Below are positions 38,126 to 50,100 of a stretch of DNA of 64,000 nt, one piece after another (position 1 is the first letter of the stretch; each line of letters begins with the position of its first letter). Below the pieces are notes generated by a model. The model was given only the letters and a program-made list of their open reading frames with translations, did no database searches and was not told the DNA's origin. The stretch comes from Lagopus muta (lineage: Eukaryota > Chordata > Aves > Galliformes > Phasianidae): assembly GCF_023343835.1 (NCBI RefSeq), contig NC_064442.1, positions 19,268,501 through 19,332,500 on the forward strand. The letters run 5' to 3'. A program made the position numbers and the translations under genes.

Positions 38126-41100
38126 TCAGAAATTCTCATAGTGATGTGCAAAGTAGGCCTGGTCCTTCTTGTTCAGCTGCTGACAAGCCTTTTCCACGCT
38201 CTTTGTCATCCCAGGCGGGCCACAGCTGAACACCCCGATCTTGTGCACCTGGGGAGGAGGGGCCAAAAGGGTCAGCGGCAGTTTTCCCCCAGCCCACCTG
38301 CTCGTGGGTTATCACCTCCCTGAGCAGCTACAGCAGCGTGGGGGTTGATGCCCTTCCTGCCCTCCTCTTACACCACCGAGGTCTCCAGGGCCTTGGGGAA
38401 AGGCTGGGACTGGGGACATCGTAGTCCCTCCCGCCTGCAGGTGGGTGCCCCCATCCCATCCCCAAGCAGCTCGGTGGACTGACCTCGGGATGCACCTCCT
38501 GCAGCGAGTCGAAGAAGGGTACGAATGGGGGGCGGCCGAAATGGGTGATGGAGCGCAGCCCCGTGAACAGACTCTTGTTCAGCACCTTCTGGAAGTGCCG
38601 CTCACAGATGTACTGCAAGAGAGACCCGTGCATGTCAGACAGGCCACCAAAGCATGGCGTCCGCTCCCCAGCTGCTCCCGGCATGGGACTCACCAGCATG
38701 GTGGTGCGCAGGTCGAACTTCTCAGCCAGCTGTGTGATGTAGATGTGCACAGACACCAGCTCGTTCCTGTCTGCCTCCTCCACCTCGCGGATGATGTCCG
38801 CCAGCCACTCAAACTGCCGCTGCGTGCGCGTCACCCAGATGAAATAGATCTGTGGAAGTCAGGGGTGAGGCTCAGCTTGGGACTAGGACCTCTCACACAT
38901 GCGTGGCGCTCTTCCCTGTAAGGCTGTGGGGGATTTGACTGCCAAAGATGCCAACACCAGGTGAAGGTATCTCAGGAGGGCTCTTGCCCTCCAGGTGTTT
39001 CATCTTACCTTCTTACACATCAGCTTGGAGTTGATGGATGACTTGAAGACCAGGTCTTTGAGGATGGATGCAAAAGGTGTCACCCCAATGCCTCCTCCCA
39101 CCAGCACCGACACCTCAAACTTGTGCCACTCCTGGTGGCCCTCCCCGAAGGGTCCATCCAGATAGAGCTAGAAAGGAGCCAGCAATCGGTACAGTGTCTA
39201 CATCCTCCACTCGCCCAGGGATTGGTCACCTTCAGGGCTCACAGAATCACAGAATATGCCCACGTGGAAGGGATCCACAGGATCATTAAGCCTTACTTCT
39301 GGCTCCGCACAGGACCACCCAAAACCCTAAGCTTATGTCATTGCCCAAATGCTTTCGGAGCTCCAGCAGCTCAGGGCCATGCCTCTGCCCTGGGCAGCCC
39401 ATTCTAAGCCCACCACCCTTTGGTGCAGAACCTTTCCCTAACACCCACAGTAACTCTCCCCTGCCAGCACTGTGAATCCCATCCCTGGAGGGACAGCTCA
39501 CCTTGGGCAGCTTGCCGAGGACGGCCAGGCTCTCAGGGGAGTAGAGCTCCCGCAGGCGGGTGGTCCAGGGCCCCACGGCACGGATGTGCAGGCTCAGTGT
39601 GTCCTCGTGTGGGGCTGAGGTCAGTGTGAAGGGGTGGTACTCCGTGGTGCCCAGGGCCATGCAGGCAATGCGCACCCACTGCCCAGACTTGTAGTCAAAG
39701 TCCTGTGGCCGCTGGAAGCGGAGGTGAGTGACACCTGGGGAGGGGAAGGGGACCGGCTCTGAGCACCTGATGGAGCTGTAGGTGTCTCTGTTCAGTGCAG
39801 TGACTTGGACTGATGGCCTTCAAGGGACCCTTCCACCTCAAACAAGTCCATCATTCTATGACTTCCTTTTTTCCTTTGTCGATTGGTAGAAAGGCTTAAG
39901 GAAAGAGCATTCAAACTCTGCTAATGGTGGGTGGGACAGCTTGAGAGCACACTGGAGAGGCTGGGGTATGGGTGGGATGGCCTGAGCTCTTTGCTTCAGT
40001 TTCCCTAGTTGTGAGGGAAGCACAGTGCAGTGCTTGCAATGGGACATGGCTCCCTGTTGGAGGTACTAGAGCCACCAGCAAGCCAATTTCTGGGGCCACA
40101 GGTACCTGTGTAGCACCGGGGTTGTAAACTGCCACCATGGAATACTCCATAAAACCCAGCCCTCGCATAGATGTTTTTCCTCCACCCCTGCAGCCTCCAT
40201 CCTCTTGTAAAGGGCCTGAGTTGACCTGGCACGGCACAGCCAGAGGGAAGCAGTACCTGATGGCAGGAGCTCGGCTTTCACCACGCTGATCTCCACCTTC
40301 TTCCTGCTCAGGCTGAGCAGCTTGTCTGCACCATAGATGAGAGCTGGGATGATGAAATAGATGTGGAAGCGGGGCTGCTGGACCAGAGCATAACTGCCAT
40401 GGATGACAACCTGGACAAGGAAAGGGGATGGCCACCATCAGCACGGCACTCGGCGCTGCCATTATTGGGTTGGTGGCAGCTCAGCAGCAGCAGGGAGCTG
40501 GAACTGAGGCCACCAGGTCCCTAGGGACCTCTCACGTGGTTGCAGTCCATAAGCATCATCCCCCTCTCCTATCCCATGACCTCTACCAGCACATAGAGCA
40601 GCACATAGAGATGGTGGGTGATCCAGAAGGCCTGGAAGCTGACACGGCGGAAATGGTGGGTGGCGAAGATGTACATCACGGCCAGAATGATGAGCAGCAG
40701 CACTCCTGTCATGCCTGCGAAAGGAAGGATTGGGAGGCGATCAGGGCTGCCCCATTGGGGCTCCATTGGGGCTGGGCCCTGCTGCGTGTTCTCACCTGGA
40801 ATGGTCTGGAAGAACCACCAGTAATACTTCTGAGGGAGCTGTGATCTAGAGGGACAAGAAATTGCCCCATGGCATTGCCAGCCCTGGGAGAAACCAAACT
40901 CCTGGCTTGCATTTCCATTCCCTTCTATGTCCAGGATGGTCTCCCTTGACTGCACTTTAAATTTCACCTACCCATCATTCATAAAGACACTGGAAAAGAG
41001 GCAGGACAACACACTAAGAGGCATGACTGAAAAGATGTAGACGTTCACTATGTGACCTGCAGTGTGGAGCACTATAAGGAGAGAAGAAGGGAGAGAACAG

Positions 41101-44100
41101 CATTACCACTGCTGTGGATGGAGATGTGACAGACCTCACTTATGTGACCAAGGACGTGGTGATTCCTCATCTTCTCTGGTGTCTTCAAGCTTCTCACCTT
41201 CTCCTGCCATGCCATGGTTGTCTGATCCTCTTGCCCCACACCCCAGCAGCCCACCTACCTGAGAAAATCAGGGCTGCCATGGCAATCCAGCGGTGGAAAT
41301 CCACAGCAGCATCGAAGGGGATGTAGCAGTTGAGGAATGTCTCCCGCAGGATGGTGATGAGGTTGCGGCACATGGTGAGCAGGATGTAGGAGTACAGGAA
41401 GGAGATACAGGCAGCCGATCCTCGCGAGATGATGATCCCCACAAAGGTGGTCTGTGCAATTCCAGTGCTGGGGGATGCAAAGGCGTAGTCTGGTAGGGGA
41501 AGAAAGCAGAGCTGATGTCACGATGAGCCTAGTGATGGAGACAGTGCCCCTTTCTGCTCCACAGGGACAGCCACTTGTGTTTGTAACCAAGGAAATGTCA
41601 TCCAAATGGGCTTGCATGGGAACAGAGGCATGATTTGCTGTGTCAGACCCTGGTATGCTGCTGCTGGGTGACAGGGTGTCCTTGGAGCTCCAGGGAGGCG
41701 TTTGCTCTCTGTTGGGCATTTTGAATCTGCACCTTATGTCCAAAGTTGGACATCTCAATGTAAGAGGTATCAACAAACTAGAGCAAGCCCAGAAAAGTCC
41801 ACCAGGACGGGTGGGAGTTGGGATACGTTATGTAGGGGAGAGGGTGAAGGAAATGGTCAGGCTGGAGGATGGTAGGAAGGGGGGGGGGGGACCTTGTTGC
41901 TATCTGAAACCTTTTGGTGGATTTTACAGATGAGACAAAGCCAAATTCTTTTTCAGAGCTGCATAGTGAAAGGATGAGAAGCAACTGCATGAGTTTCACA
42001 AAAGGAAATTCAAGTTAGACATAAAACAAGAACACAGGGAAGATGATCACAAACATTGGCCCACACGCAGTGAGGTGGTGACATCCCCAACTTCAGAGCT
42101 CCTCAGGCTTCCTCCAGACAAGAGACCTTTAGCTTTGAAATTGCCTTTGCTCTGACCCTCCACAGGTCTCATCTGACCCCAGTAATTCTACAGTTATTCC
42201 TCGCGAGGACTGGCGCCATCGCCCAAAGACCTTTTGCAGCACGCCCCGTGCAACAGGCAGCTCCTCCAAAGGAGCACGTGGGGCTGCAGGGCCACTCACA
42301 GTATGCTCTCTCTACAAACAAGCCGGTGGTGATGGCAGAGAACAGGACCACGCAGACAATGTGACGCCGGTAATTTTCAATGAAACGCTTGAACTCCTGG
42401 ATCTTCTGCTGAACTTTGTTCTGCTGGTACTTCTTCCGTTGTGCTTCAGTGTATAGATGCAGCTGGTACTGATTCACCCTTGTGAAGAACAAGAACAACA
42501 ATAGATATAATCAACAGGGTCCTCCTGGTCTGTGTAGCGTGCTGCAGTGCCTAGATTTGGGTCTTCGTCCCTGCAACCAACTCTGCACACCCATTGCTGC
42601 AGTGACCCACAGGACACGGGGTCAGTGGGTGACCTCAGGTCACTGGTTGGTCTACTTGAAAGACAACAGCAGCAGTTCAGCAGGCCGTGTGACTCACAAA
42701 TGAAACTGTAGATAGGGACTGTAAAAGATAATTTGCATTTTTATATTCAAACCTCCATAAACATTACAGAATAGCGAAAGTCCTTGACATTGTTAAGGGA
42801 AACCGGGCTATTATGAAAAATATATTACTCCTGGCCATAAAAACCAGCCATTTAACTGCTGCTTTGTGGAAGTACTTGCCACAGCAGTGAGGGCTGCAGG
42901 CTCTCTGGCAACGCCTGCAGGCAGCCCATGTGTGAATCAGCACAGTTCCAAGGGACTGCAGTGCTCCTCTCTGTGGGTGAGGCATACAGCCCAAAATCCA
43001 CTGGCATGGTCTCCAAAGTTGTCCACTTCTTTATTTATTTATTTTCAGGGAGATATTCCCACACCCCCAGCAGTAGAAGGAAAGCAGCCAGACCTGCACT
43101 GTCCTCACTGGAGGTGCTCAGCAAGGGCTTGGTTTGCCTGCTGGGGCTGAGCATCTCCAGCAGATCTGCTCCTGCATCCCCTCCCCAATGCATTACTCTT
43201 CCCAGCAGCATCACTTGACCTATGTGCTACACAGAGATGTGAGAAACCCAACAAGGGGATGAGCTTACTCACTTTCTGCCTGGTCTCTTCCTCAGCTCAT
43301 GCCCTTCTTGATCCATGCAGTGGGCCACCATGCCCTGGTTTGGGTCCTCCCTGTCTGAGGTGGTTCTGCCAGAAAGAGGGAGAGACATACTGACTGAAGC
43401 TGTCCTTGTGGGTCAGTCAGCAGCAAGTTTGGCCTTTCCAAAATTTACCCCATTGCTGCCCCATGGATGCTTTCCATCTCAGACTCATCTGAGAAGCCAT
43501 CCCACTCCTCCCTGCTTGCATGAACTCTAGCTGCTTGGTACAGTGGATGGATTCACTCCAAAAGCAAAGCATTTCAGGAGCATTTGCTGGAGAAGCTGAG
43601 GTGAGGGATGGATGTGCCCAGCGGCAGAAACAGAAGTGGCAGCAGGACCAGTGAAAGCACTTACCCTCTGGGCTCTTTCTTGATGAAGGAGACACGGTTG
43701 TGTACATTTTGCTTGAACACCTCAGGGACGCCTTTCAGAAGCCAAAAGAACAAAATGGCCATTTACAGTGTAAGAGACGCAATGGTTGTTAGTTGGAGAG
43801 ACTGATTTGGGATGGGACAAGATTTGGGAGCTTTGAGTTAGATGCTACCCATCCCCTCCAGGCCAACAGAGGTGACCCAGAGCTCTCATCCACTCCCCCA
43901 CTGACCTCTGATGCAGAGCTGGGTGAGACGAAGTTCGTTGTCATGGTCCCGTAGCATGTAGTGGAAGTCCTCCCATGTCAGCTCATCCCTGTCCTGAAAC
44001 CCCGAGGCCTGGAACATGGACTCTGTCACCTGCTCCGCCTGCTCTCTGGACAAGCAGTTGTTGGATATCTCAATGAAGGACCTGGAGCAAGGAGGAGAGA

Positions 44101-47100
44101 TGAGACCATAGTTTGAGTCCTTGCAATAACATGGGGCAGAGCCCCAGTCAAATCTCACAGTAGAAATGGGCTCCTGGTTACGAGTGTTGAGCCCGCAGGC
44201 TCTCATGTAGCTTCCTTGGGGACTGAAGCACTGAAGCTGTGAGCTGCTTGTGCAGACGCCTGTAACTGCAGACATCATGAAAATCACTACTGAGCTGAGG
44301 AGAAGTACCTGAGCATCCTCAGAAATTCCTCCTTGGAGAGAAACCCATTCTCATCAATGTCATACATCCTGAACATCAACTTGGACTTCTCCTCTGAGGA
44401 CCCTGGTGGCACAGAAGAGAAAGTGAGAGCAAGATCCTGCTTTCACCAGCACACTTGCTTTCAGACATTGTCTTCAAGAGTCCGGACATGCACCAGTGAA
44501 GTCTCATCCAGCCCTGAAGAGAGTAAAATCACTCTGCTGCTCAGTCTGAATGGTAACTGAACTCATCTTCAGACCCTTGTGCTGCACTCCAGCTTGACTT
44601 TCTCAAGAGTGCAGTGAAGAAATGGGTATCTATGCATTCTTTGTTGTGCATTATTGTGCAAACCCAGAACATGCTTTTTCAAGCCAAGATTTTTTTCTGG
44701 GAGCTGCAGTGACTGAATCTGGCATTCACCACCTTCACCTGCAAATCCCTTTTTTCCTTGGTCGTTTAGGGAGATGGAGCAGAGTTGTATATTGGAGGTG
44801 ACAGTTCAGCAAATTGCTGCTCTAAGATAGCTCCCCTCATGAACAGTCTCACAGAAAATATCACTACATCGTCACTGCCTCACAACTCAAGCTGAGCTGT
44901 CAAAAGCAAAAAGAATTTTAATTGTGTCTACAGGTTGACCAGTTGGATGGATCTTGTTTTTCACTCCGAGTCCAGAAACAGGACTTTGGGCAACAGGTGA
45001 AGACACCAACCACCAGCTCCCACCTTTCATGAAGACCACCAAGATGTCCAGGAACTCCCTGAAGGAGATGTAGCCGTTGCCATCCTTGTCAGCCAGGGAG
45101 AACATGGAGTCCACAAACATGGAGTTGGCTTTGAGCCCAAGGGCCTCGGCAAACTCAGCCCTGCTCAGCTCACATGTCAGGGACTCCTTTGCTTTCTGTG
45201 AAGACTCAAAGTTGAGCTCTCCAGCATCAGTCTTGTTGATGTCCAGCATCTGCAGGTTGTGTCCCACAAAAGAAAACTCGTGAGCGTTTCTGGGACAGAA
45301 GGCTGGTGCTCACCTGCTCGACCTTTTGCACAGAGATGTTGGCTTTGGCACGGGACACCCCATGCTTCTCCTCCACATGATGGAAACCACAGTTCCATCA
45401 TCCAAACATCTCTTCGCAACTCTAAACATTCACGTCACCACTACAAACTTCCTTTGTTTTCTACAAGGGAAAAAGTCCCTTGGTCCTCAAATTATTGGCA
45501 GCTTCCTTGTGTGTGGCTTGCCGTTGGCTACGGAGGCCAACAGCAGCATCATTCATTGCTCAGTCAATACAGAAATACTTTCTGCAATGCATCAGAGCCT
45601 GCCACACTTCTGCATACCTGAGCAAACAGGTGCCTGAAGAAAGTCTCCAGAATTTGTTTCCTCTGCTCCTGGGTGACTGCTCGTTTCAGCAGGCTTTGCT
45701 CCTTCATCTCAGACACGTGCAGCTCAAGGCAGCTCGTTTTCAAGTAATCTTGGAGCTTTCCAAGGAAGCTGCTTCTCTCTGCCTCCTCACTGAACAACAG
45801 CACCTGCAGAAGATCCCAACAAATGGCTGTGGGCGGTAGAGGCTCCAAATGGTGCAGTACATATGCAAGGATGGTGGAGGGCCCAGAGGAGGCTCTCTCC
45901 AGGCATCGTGGCACTCACCAGGTCATACTCCTTGGGGCTCTTTAGCAGCAGAGCTTTGTTCCCTTTGTTGCTGGAGAGGATCACCTCCACCCTTTGCTGG
46001 GCTTTAAGGTTGACACTCCGGAGCAGCAACCCTCTCCCATCCAGCACTTTGAGCACTTTGTCAGCTTGGAGCTGGATGTGGACAAGGGAGCTGTCTGTCT
46101 TGGGACCGTGCCACTCCATGGCTGATGGGAAATAGCACAGCATTCAGTTAGAAACATGTTCTCGTGCTTCTAATCAACCTAGCACCTCCTTCACCCCTTC
46201 ACTGGAGTGACTGCATTGGGTTTGCAACAAGGGATGGAAAGCCTTCATTATTTCCTGTCAATGCTGCACATAGCAGATGGGGAACAGAAAATGCCCTACA
46301 GGTCAGTCACCTTAAGTTTTCTATCACATAGCCTGACTTTGCTGCAATAACTGCCATCACTGATGCCATGGTGCAAGCGTGCCTGAGTCTTAGCTGTGCC
46401 AGAGTTAAGCTCTCCCTCTCTCATCCAATTTGTGAAATTCATTCTAGTCTTGCATTTTATTTGGGCTTGATGATATTCCCTAACTGCTGGCAGCGCATCT
46501 GAGAGACCAAACATACAAAGGGAAGAATGATCTCCCAGCCGCAGAGCTCAAGATATGCAAGAATACAGACATGGAGCTCAATGTGTGATGACTTCAGCAG
46601 CATCACCAGGCACCACCAAAGGATCGGAAATGCTGCTTCACCGTGTAACGCCTCGCCGGTCACCTCCCTCCGCACGCTGGCCTTCTTCTTCTTCTGCAGC
46701 TTCTTGAAATCTCTCTTACGGAGAATGGCAATGATCCAAGCAACAAAGAGACTCACTGGGGACACATGGGAGAGAGAGGCATGAGGTACCACAAAGTTCC
46801 TTTCCTGTGCTTTCTTTGGTAGAAGAGGAGATAGATAGGTAAAGAATTGGAGAGGCAAACCTAAAGGCAAGCAGCACAGGACAACGATGATGATGCCAAA
46901 GCCTGCACCACTGCCTTCAAAGTAATCCAACACGGTCATGGGTGTGCAGTTGGCCAGGAGTTGAGCTGTCAGCTGCTGGGGCTGGGGGCACGGGTCTCCT
47001 GCATCGGGGAAGACAGGCTGTGAGAGTCACGGGGCTTTTACCTTTCAAACCTCCATCATCTCCATGAACCTCCAGCTGAGATGCTGCTTGGAGTTCATTG

Positions 47101-50100
47101 CCAAGTAACCCAGGGAGCAATGCAAAACTGGAATGCTTGCGATCTTGAGGGACAAGGTTTGTTTTCAAGGCTGAACCTTGGCACATCACATCAGACCATG
47201 TGCAGAACTGGTCTCGTACTCTGGGGAGCTCAACACCACCACCTCTCCCAAGGGATGGGCTGAGAAAGAACCCTTTGCAAACCGAGGTTTGTAGCCTCTG
47301 CTTGTCTAGCCTGTACAACCCAGGGAGCAATTGCAAGTGCATGTCAGAAGAACCAAAACGTCTTGCAAGGGCTGGAGTGTGTGCCAGATAAAATGCTTTT
47401 AGGTCCTTCACATTTATTGTACTGACCTGTGTGCTCATGCATGTAAAAGAGATAAAGAACATGCCAGTAAGGAGAGTGACACAATGTAGGGTAGGCAGAG
47501 ACCAAGCCTTAACCCCAGAACATTTCAGGGCATCATGAGCATTTTTGGGGCCTGGGAATCCTTGCAGGAGTCATGCAGCGCTCGTGCCTGGGCTTCAGCC
47601 CACTTTCAACATCAGTGCTGCTGGCCTTGTTTACAAACAGCCATTGCATTTCACATGTTCTGCATCCCTGTCCTGCGTCCCAGCTCAGTGCAGGACGGAG
47701 CACTCACCCTCGCTCCAGACAAACACATTGCTCTGCAGCTCTGCCTGCTGTGAGTAGGTGACTGCAGCCAGGACATCACGGAACATGGTGTTACGGATCT
47801 CCTCGGCCTCCTTCGCCGTGAACAGCCTGGTGAAATGATGTGGAGCCAAGTGGTGGTCCTGGGGTGCCACTGCTTAACCCCACAGACATGACCAGTAGCA
47901 GCCGGGGCTTGCTCCCTACAGTTTTATGAGCTAAGGGAGATGGAGGATGGCTTCTCCATCTCTGCTGTGTGTTATGAGGGGGAAGAGGCATTTACCCATT
48001 TTTGGTGTTCTCAAACCAGAACCTGTCACCATCACGCAGGCGCACAAACTGGTCCAGGATGATGGCACTGAAGAGGGGACTGTCACCTTCCAACATGCCT
48101 CCAGGGAGCAGCTCCAGCCGGGCTGTGTCATTAGCGTACAGGGCAGCAACCTCCAGGACCTGGGCAGAAAATCCTAGTGAGCCCCAGGAGGAGCAAGGAA
48201 TGTGGATTTCCCCGACGTCCTGTGCCCATGGGCTGGGAGGGAGCTCAGCAAGGTGCTACGACCCCCTCCCCACACTGCTGGAGAAGCCACCTACTGCTTG
48301 GACGGCCCCGAGGTGCTCCAACACACAACGTGCTTTCTGCACCCAAACCAGCTTCCCAGTACCTTTTGGTGAGAGTGTGGGGCAAAGTTTGCCCAGTCCT
48401 GCAGAGGCTCCAACCCGAATCGCTCCAGAGCCTGGTTGTAGGTGGGCAGGCCGAGGTCCCGGCCACGCTGCAGCCAGCTGGCCACGTAGTCTGTGCGGGA
48501 GTACTTCAGAGGTCCATACCAGTAATCTAGAGGTGGAATCAAATCACTGAGATGCAATGGCAGAGCTAACATGGCAAACTCAACAGCCCTGGGTGCCTGG
48601 CAGGCCTCGTCTCTGCCACAGGCCATGCTGAACATGGGGACCGGCGCCACGCTCTTGTGATGAAAGCCCCAGGGCTGTAATCAGTATGCCCTGCATGGGG
48701 CTGGATGTGCTCTGAGTGCCGACCTTGGAGATCTTCCACCACGATGCTGTCTTCCTGTTCTGCAATCTGCGAGCTCATCCCCAGCAGGAGATCATCCACA
48801 TCTTCCTGCTGCATCCCAGTGCTCTGAGGGAAGATGAGGTGGTTCCTCACAGACTGAAGGATGTAAGGAGGCCCCAACGCCCTGAACCCAGCACCCAAAG
48901 GACAAAGAGGACCTATGGGTCTTCCAGGTTCATCTCCTCTGTGTCACCTCAACCTCGAGGTCTGAGCCTGATGAGCCTAAAGAAGGCATCTGGTATGTCT
49001 GGATGAGGAGGATCTCACTCTCCTTGCTTACTTTGTGCCCAATTATCCTTTCACCCCCTGTTCAGTCCTCCATAATATAAAGCGCTGAATGAAGCCCAGG
49101 CAGGGTAAGTGCACCACCAACCCAAGCAACCAGTGGATTTTTCTGGTCATGGCACACGTGTCCTCCTGCAGAGCCTTGGGGCACAAGACCAGAAGCTGTT
49201 AGCGTGAAAGTGATCCTGCTACCACCACCAGAGCTGAACAGGATCCAATATGGATCAAGCTAGAAAATGACCCCAAAGAAGGGGATAAGAGGCAGAGCAG
49301 CTCCAGTCCAGCAGTCCCACAGCAGTAACTGCTCTGCAGATTGCTTTGACTCTGTGCCCAGAACAGATTGTCCTCACATCCCCGACCTCATCAGCTGAAG
49401 GTACAGTGGGTTCCTTCCCTTTGTGGGAAACGACTCCTCCCAAGGAAAAGACAGTCCACGGGGAAACAGAACTTCTACCACATGCTTGGAATCCTTCTCC
49501 ATACCTCTCTGCTCCAGTAGCTGTTGCAGAGCCGCACTGCTGGGAATGGATCACTGGAGCTGGACACATTTCGTAAATGGCAGCTGGGGTCCCTAAGACA
49601 TCAGAGAAGGGCTGGGCACTTAGTCCCTGGCCAGGGATGTCCCCAGGCTGGGGCCAAGCAGGGATTATCCCCAGCCATGTCTCAAGATTGGGTGTCCCCT
49701 TTCTGGGCATCATGCTCCTCCTACCTCTTGTAGACACCTGGTGGCACCATGGTGGCAAGGAACATCCTTGCTACTGCCACAAACTCTGGTGAGAGGCTGG
49801 GGTCCAGGTGCTGCTGGTAACCTGCAGCGAGGCAGTAATGGCTGGATCCAGCACCCAGGATGGGGGAAAAGGAGGCCCTCACCCCAAACTCCCTCACCCC
49901 ATTGCCCATTGTGACTCTCACCTGTGTATGTTTGAACAGGTGTCCCCAGCAGGGCCGGCAGCCACTCGTACAGCACAATGCTCTGCAGCACAGGGAGCCA
50001 GGTCAGGGACAAGATCGGGGAGAACACTGGGGACCACAAGGTCCCGTCCCTCACCTGGAAGGTGGCAATGACCCTCTTGCGAGCGTGCTGGAAGATATCC

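Larger units (their letters stand above)
38126..42478 (-). other. DUOX2: DUOX2 NADPH oxidase (ferric reductase, FAD, NADPH) exons
   Basis: Exons: 42300-42478, 41259-41489, 40972-41071, 40796-40845, 40587-40714, 40257-40410, 39502-39734, 39009-39167, 38694-38849, 38484-38612, 38126-38248. Paired heme-binding histidines are visible in [10 protein letters not shown]...VLHTAGH and [18 protein letters not shown]. The FAD-binding [12 protein letters not shown] and the NADPH-binding [17 protein letters not shown] follow, and the protein ends in HHYENF. Four introns are short (78-126 bases). The 40-base segment before the LYLDGPFG exon ([13 protein letters not shown]) differs from mammalian DUOX. Confidence 0.95.

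Noticed and set aside
40581-40586. DUOX2 exon extended by two codons (donor GTCATG instead of GTAGAG)
   Set aside because: Using GTAGAG joins YVL directly to VVIHGSY, matching the YVLLIIHGS-type sequence of other DUOX proteins; the other choice adds two residues not seen in the family.
41057-41071. Exon boundary at the CTGCAG just inside 41,057
   Set aside because: Ending the exon at 41,056 drops the VLHTA part of the VLHTAGH heme region and breaks the match to DUOX2; the acceptor CTTATAG at 41,072 restores it in phase.
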